Part shown: positions 5,373 to 10,804 of the stretch, in pieces | Layout of the letters: each line of letters begins with the position of its first letter | Position numbering within the stretch: position 1 is the stretch's first letter | Assembly (NCBI GenBank): GCA_026786045.1 | Contig: JAJAYV010000304.1 | Span: 1 to 10,804 of the forward strand | Direction: 5' to 3' | Origin: Frankiaceae bacterium | GTDB lineage: Bacteria > Actinomycetota > Actinomycetes > Mycobacteriales > SCTD01 | Length of the DNA: 10,804 bases | Made by a program: the position numbers and the translations under genes | The notes under the pieces: generated by a model | The model's input: only the letters and a program-made list of their open reading frames with translations | What the model was told of the DNA's origin: nothing | Databases searched by the model: none

Positions 5373-7883
5373 TCACGGCAGTCGAATGGCGACCACGTCA
5401 CGGCCGAGACCGGCGGCCTGCTGCGCGAGCTCCTGCGCCCAGGGGTGCTCATCGGACGTCAGCCCGCCCAGGTCCACCCGGTAGCTGACGACACCGCGTG
5501 CCCGGACGACGTCGGCGCTGGCGCCGCGAGCGTCCAGCAGCGCCTGCACCTGTCCGGCGGCCTTCTGCCTGACGCTGATGACCAACCGGTCGGAGGCTGC
5601 CACTGACGGCTCCGTCTGCGCCACCCGGGCCTGCGCCGAGGCGACGCCACTCGGAGCCGGACCGGTGATCGCGTTGAGCAGCATCTGCTGGGTACCGCCG
5701 GTGAAAGCGCGGTAGTTCGGGTCGAAGCCGAACAGCGTTACCCGCCCGTCGCCGACCTGTTCGTCGACGACAGCCGTCCTGTCGTAGAGCTGCTCCTCAC
5801 CTTCGGCGAAGCCCGACACGAACCAGTCCGGGTCACCCGCAGCGGGGAAGCGCACGGGCGAGGCGCCAGGGCCGGCCGTCCACACGAAGTCGTACTCGTA
5901 CATCGCGTAGGCGGTGTCACCAACACCCTCGGCCAGCGGACTGCTTTGGTCGACCTCGACCCGTAGCAACGAGCCCGGGATGTCTGAGGTCGCCGGCACA
6001 TAGCTGGCCGAGGTGAGGCCGAGCCGTGTGGCCAGCCGCGAGCTGTCCCGCAGCGTCACGAGCCGGCCGCCATCGCGCACCCACTGCGACAGCGCCGCGC
6101 GCCCACTGTCGCCGAGGGCGTTGTCGGCCGTGGTGTCCGAGCCGCTCGGCACGACAAGTACGTCATAGGCCGACAGGGCCCCGTCGGTGATCTGCGGCGC
6201 CGTGACGTCGGTGAAGTCCAGCCCCACCCGGTTGTCGAGCCACCAGCGCAGCCAGCCGGAGGACTCGATCGCCCCGGTGGCTGTCTGTGAGATCTGCCAG
6301 ACTGCGAGCCGCGGCGCCGGACCGCTGACGGTGGCGTCGGGCTCGGCCTGCTCCTTCAGCGCCACGGCCTGTGGGCGGAGGTCCACGCCGGATCGGCCGC
6401 CCGCGACGTTCTCGAGCAGCGGCGCGCTCCATGCCGTTACGTCGTAGAAGTACGGGAAGGGCACGTAGGTGTCCTCGTTGAGCATGGCCTGGATCCAGTG
6501 CTTTTGGCCCTGGGCCATCGGAATCCACAGCGTCCCGGCGGGCAAGGTCGCCGCCGCGGACGCACGCCCGTACGGGGTGTAGTCCGGCACCGTGAGCGGT
6601 CGGACAAGGCGGTAGACGTCGACGTCCATGCGCTGGAGGCGTCGAGCGACGCGCTGGACCTCGTCGGCCTTCGCCGGGTCGTCGGTGCGCAGGAAGTAGT
6701 GCTTGACGTCTATGTCGGGCACCGGGTTGGTGATCTCCTCGCCCTCCCAGTACAGCTGGTTGGGCTCGAGCTCGCCGGCGACTCCCTGCTCGTATGCCTT
6801 TAGGTGCTCGGCCCGCCACTCGGTGAGGAGCTCGTCGTCCTTCGCACCTGCCGCGCTCAGCGTCGCCCAGATGGCGGTGTACTGCTCGCGGAGCCGGACG
6901 GCGGCGGGAGCCCTGTTGCCCTTCTCGAAGGTCATGCCAGCGGCGTTGAAGCCGGTGGTCGGGACGCTGTCGCCGTATCCCATGTAGAACAGGTCGTAGA
7001 CGTCACCGTTGAAATAGGGGATGTCGAACCGGTCGAAGGCCTCGGTCATCGCACCGCCGTAGACGTTGTAGATCCAGTCAAGCGGCGTCTCGCCGATGTC
7101 GTGGTACACGGGGTCGGCGTTCGGTGGGAAGAAGTAGGTCGGCCGGCCCATCTCGTGGGCGTCGATGAACAATTGCGGCGGCAGCTTGCGCAGCATCTCC
7201 AGCTTGGAGTCGGTCTCGGGCTGGGTGCGGGCGAACCAGTCGCGGTTCATGTCGAAGCCGTAGGCGTTGCGACGGGTGTCGGCCTCCCGGCCGTCCGGGT
7301 TCTGCGTCGGCAGGACGACGACGATCGCATCGTCGAGGATCTTCTGGGCCGCGCAGTCGCTGCGGGCAGCCAGCTCGTAGAGGACGCGCAGCGAGGCGTC
7401 GGTGCCGCTCTCCTCGCCGCCGTGGACGTTGCCGGCGACCCAGAGGATGGACGGCATCGAGCGGATGATCTGGCGGGCTTGCGCCTCGGGGGTCCGCTCG
7501 TCGCGCAGGCGACCCACGTCCCGGCCGATCTGCGCCAGCGCGGCGTCGCTTGTCCACTTCGCCTGGCCGACGACGGCGTACCGCAGCGGCCGGCCCTCGA
7601 CAGACGTACCGAGCACGCCGTCGGTGACCTTCGGGCTGGCCGCTGACACGGCCTGCAGGTAGGCGTCGGATTCGGCGGTCGTGACATCGCGGTCGCCGAG
7701 GTCGATGCCGATCACGCTCTCAGCGGTCGGCACCGCTGCGTCCAGGACGGGTGTGGTGAACGGGTCGCAGGGTGCTGGCTGCGCTGCAGCCGGTGTGCCC
7801 ACGACAAGGGGGACGGCGAGAACCGCGGCTCCTGTCGCGATCCCCAACCATCGAGACAGCAGAACTTTTCGGGAGCACGGCAC
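5373..7883 (-). CDS. secreted M14 family zinc carboxypeptidase
   Basis: An 836-residue exported metallopeptidase. The signal peptide has basic residues (R5, K6, R11), a hydrophobic core (about 13-29) and an AxA-type cleavage region around TPAAAQPA (30-37). The M14 domain follows: zinc ligands H154 and E157 in NVHGGEESG and H243 in DAHEMG, substrate-side motifs NPDG (195-198) and NRD (213-215), and the catalytic glutamate E320 in MTFEKGN. The set is complete, so the enzyme should be active against peptides or cell-wall-derived substrates outside the cell. After a middle region (about 350-520) comes a class I glutamine-amidotransferase-like segment (about 525-740: YDVLVVPSG, LSQWVRDGGRLVTLRD, GDGRVTLFGFDPNYRAF), seen in other large secreted M14 proteins, where it is usually non-catalytic. 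There is no sortase motif or C-terminal membrane anchor. The GTG start is set by GGAGGG at 7891-7896. The gene is monocistronic, with a hairpin after it. Confidence 0.92.
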   Translation of the reverse strand: MPCSRKVLLSRWLGIATGAAVLAVPLVVGTPAAAQPAPCDPFTTPVLDAAVPTAESVIGIDLGDRDVTTAESDAYLQAVSAASPKVTDGVLGTSVEGRPLRYAVVGQAKWTSDAALAQIGRDVGRLRDERTPEAQARQIIRSMPSILWVAGNVHGGEESGTDASLRVLYELAARSDCAAQKILDDAIVVVLPTQNPDGREADTRRNAYGFDMNRDWFARTQPETDSKLEMLRKLPPQLFIDAHEMGRPTYFFPPNADPVYHDIGETPLDWIYNVYGGAMTEAFDRFDIPYFNGDVYDLFYMGYGDSVPTTGFNAAGMTFEKGNRAPAAVRLREQYTAIWATLSAAGAKDDELLTEWRAEHLKAYEQGVAGELEPNQLYWEGEEITNPVPDIDVKHYFLRTDDPAKADEVQRVARRLQRMDVDVYRLVRPLTVPDYTPYGRASAAATLPAGTLWIPMAQGQKHWIQAMLNEDTYVPFPYFYDVTAWSAPLLENVAGGRSGVDLRPQAVALKEQAEPDATVSGPAPRLAVWQISQTATGAIESSGWLRWWLDNRVGLDFTDVTAPQITDGALSAYDVLVVPSGSDTTADNALGDSGRAALSQWVRDGGRLVTLRDSSRLATRLGLTSASYVPATSDIPGSLLRVEVDQSSPLAEGVGDTAYAMYEYDFVWTAGPGASPVRFPAAGDPDWFVSGFAEGEEQLYDRTAVVDEQVGDGRVTLFGFDPNYRAFTGGTQQMLLNAITGPAPSGVASAQARVAQTEPSVAASDRLVISVRQKAAGQVQALLDARGASADVVRARGVVSYRVDLGGLTSDEHPWAQELAQQAAGLGRDVVAIRLP

Positions 7884-7890
7884 AACAACA

Positions 7891-7896
7891 CCCTCC
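7891..7896 (-). promoter_or_regulatory. ribosome binding site deciding the M14 peptidase GTG start
   Basis: On the minus strand GGAGGG lies 7 nt before the GTG at 7883. It fixes the start just ahead of a well-formed signal peptide, which an internal start would destroy. Confidence 0.75.
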
Positions 7897-7903
7897 AGAT
7901 TGG

Positions 7904-8249
7904 GCCCGCTCGGTCGGTGGGCCTAGGTCATCCACCTCCACAGAGGACTCGCCGTCAAGGGCACCTGCACGTCGCGTAGGTAGCACCCACGGCTGTCCGC
8001 ACAGTGGAGCACCCCAAACAGGCCGCGGCCGCTACTAGGAAGCGGGTGGCCATCCCGCGTCTCACGTACATGACCGAGATAGACCCGCACGGCTCCGCAC
8101 GGTCGCGAGGGACTTCCCATGCAGCAGCGGTGACGAGTTGACGCCCGCCGCGCGGTGCAGCCGAGTTCGCCTGGGACTTGACAGACAGCGGTGCGTGGTC
8201 GCGCCGCAGGCTGCAGTTCATCGCTACGGTGCGTCAGCATCGGACAAGT
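7904..8249. other. divergent intergenic region between the M14 and PD-(D/E)XK genes
   Basis: This region should hold the promoters of both flanking genes, but none is convincing. For the minus-strand peptidase, TTGACG (complement of 7953-7958) is followed 17 nt on by only GTGGAT. For the plus strand, TTGACA at 8178-8183 has no -10 at the right distance, while TACGGT at 8225-8230 fits the actinobacterial TANNNT -10 and would give a leader of about 23 nt. Also present are a perfect 10-bp palindrome GGCCGCGGCC (8021-8030) and a possible 38-codon minus-strand ORF (7955-8071). Confidence 0.4.
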
Positions 8250-8254
8250 GGAGG
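8250..8254 (+). promoter_or_regulatory. ribosome binding site deciding the nuclease-like gene start
   Basis: GGAGG lies 5 nt before the GTG at 8260. The frame is open back to 8191, but the conserved-looking sequence (EEAWHEARLIPTSGI) begins right after this GTG. Confidence 0.75.
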
Positions 8255-8259
8255 CGGCT

Positions 8260-9678
8260 GTGGCAGAAGAGGCCTGGCATGAAGCGCGGCTCATCCCGAC
8301 GAGCGGCATCAGCGGTGCCGAGGAGCAGGAGCGCCGGGCTACCAGTGCGCTACTTGCCGTACTGACCGCCGTCAAGGAATTCGGCCGCGGGCTGACGCAG
8401 CCGCTCGGCGCTCCCGCAGGCACCATCGAGACCTTCATCGAGGTCCCGTTCGCACTGGGCGACAAGCGCCTGTACCCCGACGGGCTCATCCGCGTCCGTC
8501 GGGCGAACAAGACGTGGACCGCGCTCGTGGAGGTCAAGACAGGCACCAACGAGCTCGAGCCGGCACAGCTGGAGAACTACCTCGACATCGCGCGAGAGCA
8601 AGCGTACGACTGCCTGATCACCATTTCGAACCAGATCCCGCCCGCCGCAGGTCAGCACCCCACCGCGGTCGACAAGCGCAAGCTCAAGAAGGTCGCGCTG
8701 CACCACTACTCGTGGAGCCAGGTGCTAGCCGAGGCCGTGATGCAGAAAGAGCACCGTGGCGTCGCCGATCCTGACCAAGCCTGGATCTTGTCGGAGCTGA
8801 TCCGCTACCTGGAGCACCCCAAGAGCGGCGCGTTGGAGTTCGACGACATGGGCGCCTCCTGGGTCCCGGTGCGCGACGCGGTTGCCGCCGGCACCCTGCG
8901 ACCCTCGGACAAGGGCGTAGCCGACGTCGCAGCCCGCTTCGACGCGCTGCTGCGCTTCGTGTCCCTGCGCCTGGGCCGGACGCTGGGCACCGAGATCGTG
9001 CCGGTCGTCAGTCGCAAAGAACTGGCCGACCCTGCCCTGCGTAGCGCGGCCCTCATCGACAGCCTCGTCAAGGACGAGCGGCTGTCCGGCGCCCTCCGGA
9101 TACCGAACGCGGTCGCGCCGCTGAATATCGAACTGGACCTGCGTTCAGGTCGCATCACCTGCCACATCGACCTGGACGCACCGAAGGAGGGTCGCCCGAA
9201 CACCCGCGTGAACTGGCTCGTCCGGCAGCTCAAGAACGCACCGGACGCCCTACGCATCGAGGCGTACGCCGCGCACGCGCGCGGAGGCAGCGCGGCGAGC
9301 CTGCTCAAGGACGTGCGGCTGGACCCCGCGGTGCTGGTGCAGGACCCGAAGAAGGAGCTGCGCTCCTTCCGCCTCGCACTGACCGGGCCGCTAGGAACCA
9401 AGCGCGGTCGCGGTCGAGGGGCAGCCATCGACTCCGTGCTCGCAGCGGTCGACACCTACTACGGCGAGGTCCTCCAGCACCTGAAGGCGTGGACCGCGAC
9501 ACCGCCGAAGATGCGCGAGCCCGCTGAGGCACCTGTGGACACGGCGCCGGCTCTGGTCAGCACCGCGCTGTCCTCCCAGGACGGCGTGCAGGAAGCCGTC
9601 GAGGCGCCGACCCTGAGCGAGCCGGCAGCTCTGACTCCCGTCGCTGCCGAGGACGGCGTGGAGAAGCCGGTCGGATAG
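8260..9678 (+). CDS. PD-(D/E)XK nuclease-like protein of unknown function
   Basis: A 472-residue cytoplasmic protein. The N-terminal half carries a restriction-endonuclease-like core: an alpha segment after E21, a strand with ETFIEVPF (57-64), YPDGLI with D74, then WTALVEVKTG with E91 and K93 (the E-x-K of the motif), and QLENYLDIA (Q103, Y107) in the place of the family's following helix. LITISNQ closes the core. A middle helical region has DQAWILSELIRYLEHPKSGALEFDDMG, which looks like a conserved module, and a later basic patch, TKRGRGRG, precedes a helix VDTYYGEVLQHLKAW. The last 70 residues are low-complexity A, P, E and V. I recall similar actinobacterial hypothetical proteins, but no proven activity. 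A nucleic-acid cleaving or repair role is inferred from the motif only. It appears to be a single-gene unit with a terminator directly after the stop. Confidence 0.78.
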   Translation: MAEEAWHEARLIPTSGISGAEEQERRATSALLAVLTAVKEFGRGLTQPLGAPAGTIETFIEVPFALGDKRLYPDGLIRVRRANKTWTALVEVKTGTNELEPAQLENYLDIAREQAYDCLITISNQIPPAAGQHPTAVDKRKLKKVALHHYSWSQVLAEAVMQKEHRGVADPDQAWILSELIRYLEHPKSGALEFDDMGASWVPVRDAVAAGTLRPSDKGVADVAARFDALLRFVSLRLGRTLGTEIVPVVSRKELADPALRSAALIDSLVKDERLSGALRIPNAVAPLNIELDLRSGRITCHIDLDAPKEGRPNTRVNWLVRQLKNAPDALRIEAYAAHARGGSAASLLKDVRLDPAVLVQDPKKELRSFRLALTGPLGTKRGRGRGAAIDSVLAAVDTYYGEVLQHLKAWTATPPKMREPAEAPVDTAPALVSTALSSQDGVQEAVEAPTLSEPAALTPVAAEDGVEKPVG

Positions 9679-9705
9679 GCGTGCCCTGCCACTCCGGGCC
9701 ACGCC
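9678..9705 (+). terminator. hairpin terminator of the nuclease-like gene
   Basis: GGCGTG-CCC pairs with GGG-C-CACGCC (9 bp with a one-base bulge, 9-nt loop). It begins on the last base of the TAG stop and is followed by CCATT rather than a long T run. Confidence 0.5.
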
Positions 9706-9712
9706 CCATTGT

Positions 9713-9762
9713 GCGGACGGTGCGATGAGCATTGCTGCGAGCCGGCAATCGCGGTCGTCCGC
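9713..9762. repeat. inverted repeat GCGGACG / CGTCCGC with nested pairs
   Basis: A perfect 7-bp pair (9713-9719 with 9756-9762). Inside it, GCGAT pairs with ATCGC and ATTGC with GCAAT, so the 50 bases could fold into a long interrupted hairpin on either strand. It lies between convergent genes; function unknown. Confidence 0.55.
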
Positions 9763-9765
9763 GCA

Positions 9766-9812
9766 ACGTCCGCTCAACTCCCACAGGGGCATTCGTCCGG
9801 GTCAGCGGACGT
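9766..9812. repeat. 9-bp perfect inverted repeat ACGTCCGCT / AGCGGACGT
   Basis: Arms at 9766-9774 and 9804-9812, with a 29-nt spacer. The arms contain the same CGTCCGC/GCGGACG 7-mer as the neighbouring repeat, so the two structures can also pair in alternative ways. Confidence 0.55.
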
Positions 9813-9853
9813 CACGCACGCCCCGCCACCCAGCCACCCCTAGCCGCTCGCTC

Positions 9854-9928
9854 CATGATCAACAGGGCAATCGAGGCGCACAGGCGCGGCCTACCTAGCT
9901 GACAGGACCAGACCTTCTGTCGATCATG
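9854..9928. repeat. 75-bp element bounded by 12-bp imperfect inverted repeats
   Basis: CATGATCAACAG (9854-9865) pairs with CTGTCGATCATG (9917-9928) at 11 of 12 positions, with 51 nt between. The arms are less GC-rich than their surroundings. This could be a miniature inverted-repeat element, a remnant of element ends, or an RNA structure. No target-site duplication is visible next to it. Confidence 0.5.
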
Positions 9929-9942
9929 AAGGCGGACGCCAA

Positions 9943-9996
9943 CCGGCCCGGCGGTAGGTGCGACTCGCGCACGTCCGGGGCCATTCGCCGGGCCGG
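9943..9996 (-). terminator. 11-bp perfect inverted repeat after the HNH gene, probable terminator
   Basis: CCGGCCCGGCG (9943-9953) and CGCCGGGCCGG (9986-9996) pair perfectly. The 32-nt spacer holds a small nested hairpin (GTGCG/CGCAC). The structure begins 2 nt past the HNH stop on the minus strand. The long spacer is unusual for a simple terminator, and there is no T tract. Confidence 0.45.
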
Positions 9997-9998
9997 CG

Positions 9999-10804
9999 TC
10001 AGCCGAGTAGGGGCTGGTCGGTCCAGGCGTAGGGGTCGGTGAGGTCGAGCGTCCAGCGGGTGTCGTCGCCGAGCGGGTCGGGGTCGACGTCGCCGGGCTC
10101 GGCGTCGGTCGCGCGGAGCTCGTAGGCGACCGGGTCGTCGGGGCGGTCGAGGTGCTCCCAGAGCTCGTCGTCGGCGTAGGTCGGGCTGAGCTCGTCGAGC
10201 GGGTCCGCTGAGGGCAGCGGCGGCAGCGGCCGGACGGGTGCTGCCGGCGGCTGGTGCTGCGAGGGGCTGAGCCAGGTCCGGCCGGTCGGGCCGGCCCACA
10301 GGACCGCACTGTCGGTCTGGCGGGTCTTGGTCCAGCCCTGCTGCTTCACGCGGTGGTGCCGGCGGCAGCACGGCCCGAGGTTGCACGAGCAGGTCGGACC
10401 GTCGGGGTGGGCCAGGTCGTGCTCGGCGTCGCAGCTCTCGGCCTTGGCGCCGCAGCCGGGGAACTCGCACACCGGTGCGCGGGTGAAGACCAGCTCACGC
10501 AGCAGCCCGGTGACGGCGTAGGGGCCAGGGGTGTCCAGCGGGTGCGGGGCGCCCAGGGCAGCAGGCAGCCCTGAGCCGGCCGCAGGAGCGGGCTCGGAAC
10601 GTCGGGACGGGTCATCATCCGGGGATCGGGGCCGGTCCGGCGGTCCGCCGGAGCGGTCCGGTCGTTGTGGGTCCCCGCCGCCCGGCGGATCCGGCTGCTG
10701 GCCGCCCGGCGGATCCGGTTGCTGGCCGCCCGGTCCTCTCGGGTGGTCGTCGGGATGCCTCGGGTGGAACCGGCCCGGTGGGGAGGCGGCCAGGTCCAGC
10801 AGCG
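9999..10804 (-). CDS. DUF222/HNH endonuclease (13E12 repeat family), 5' end outside the window
   Basis: The C-terminal 268 codons of a DUF222/HNH endonuclease, the family first noted as 13E12 repeats and often present in many copies in actinobacterial genomes. The frame is open to the window edge, so the start and most of the DUF222 domain lie beyond 10804. LLDLAASPPGRF at the edge fits the DUF222 region. A long proline-, glycine- and aspartate-rich linker with an 8-residue repeat (GGQQPDPP) comes next, then YAVTGLLRELVFTRAPVCEF and the HNH domain. This shows zinc-type cysteines (CEFPGCG, C14), the DAEH motif (H18), N31 in CNLGPCC, and the closing HH pair (RRHHRVKQ) at about 10472-10341. An acidic tail of about 110 residues follows. 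The enzyme probably cuts or nicks DNA, but targets are unknown for most members. Confidence 0.88.
   Translation of the reverse strand, partial: LLDLAASPPGRFHPRHPDDHPRGPGGQQPDPPGGQQPDPPGGGDPQRPDRSGGPPDRPRSPDDDPSRRSEPAPAAGSGLPAALGAPHPLDTPGPYAVTGLLRELVFTRAPVCEFPGCGAKAESCDAEHDLAHPDGPTCSCNLGPCCRRHHRVKQQGWTKTRQTDSAVLWAGPTGRTWLSPSQHQPPAAPVRPLPPLPSADPLDELSPTYADDELWEHLDRPDDPVAYELRATDAEPGDVDPDPLGDDTRWTLDLTDPYAWTDQPLLG
10677..10733. repeat. in-frame 24-bp tandem repeat in the HNH gene linker
   Basis: Two nearly identical 24-bp units (10677-10700 and 10701-10724, differing at one base) and 9 bases of a third. Each unit encodes eight residues read as GGQQPDPP on the minus strand. The repeat keeps the frame, so copy number can change without breaking the protein. 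Confidence 0.85.

Noticed and set aside
6804..7646. A 280-codon plus-strand ORF inside the M14 gene
   Set aside because: It is antisense to the conserved catalytic region of the peptidase, and its sequence shows no family pattern; it is a GC-rich shadow.
8178..8183. TTGACA as the -35 of the nuclease-like gene
   Set aside because: No -10-like sequence lies 16-19 nt downstream (the bases are GC only).
9678..9998. CRISPR-like array
   Set aside because: The repeats are inverted, of different sequence and irregularly spaced, and no cas genes are present.

Overview
The window is very GC-rich, and its clear genes have third codon positions that are mostly G or C. GTG starts with GGAGG-type ribosome binding sites are common. 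Together with a DUF222/HNH (13E12-type) endonuclease, this points to a chromosomal segment of an actinobacterium (Actinomycetota). The genus cannot be told from the sequence. I see no tRNA, rRNA, CRISPR array, complete insertion sequence or phage gene.

Layout. (1) 84-2412, plus strand: a short operon of an ACAD10/11-type aminoglycoside-phosphotransferase-fold kinase and a histidine-phosphatase-superfamily protein, joined by a TGATG overlap. A probable 58-residue small protein and a DUF1801-type protein follow. (2) 2413-3643: a weakly coding stretch with three tentative small ORFs, one encoding a convincing single-span membrane protein, and two hairpins that may be terminators. (3) 3644-5159, minus strand: a decayed zone. 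It holds a serine hydrolase (beta-lactamase/PBP-like) with all three catalytic motifs but one frameshift, an unidentified C-terminal protein fragment, and a badly eroded proline iminopeptidase. (4) 5373-7883, minus strand: a large intact secreted M14 zinc carboxypeptidase with a clear terminator hairpin. (5) 7884-8259: a divergent intergenic region. (6) 8260-9678, plus strand: a protein with a PD-(D/E)XK nuclease-like core. (7) 9679-9998: an intergenic region unusually full of inverted repeats. (8) 9999-10804, minus strand: the C-terminal part of a DUF222/HNH endonuclease that runs off the window.

How the parts relate. The kinase/phosphatase pair is probably co-translated and may act in acyl or lipid metabolism, as ACAD10-type kinases often sit beside acyl-CoA dehydrogenases; that is inference. 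The M14 peptidase stands alone. The nuclease-like gene and the HNH gene converge on the repeat-rich intergenic region. The points most worth following are that region, the unassigned PD-(D/E)XK-like protein, and the mixed-age pseudogene cluster at 3.6-5.2 kb. I did not find a convincing multi-gene new system.
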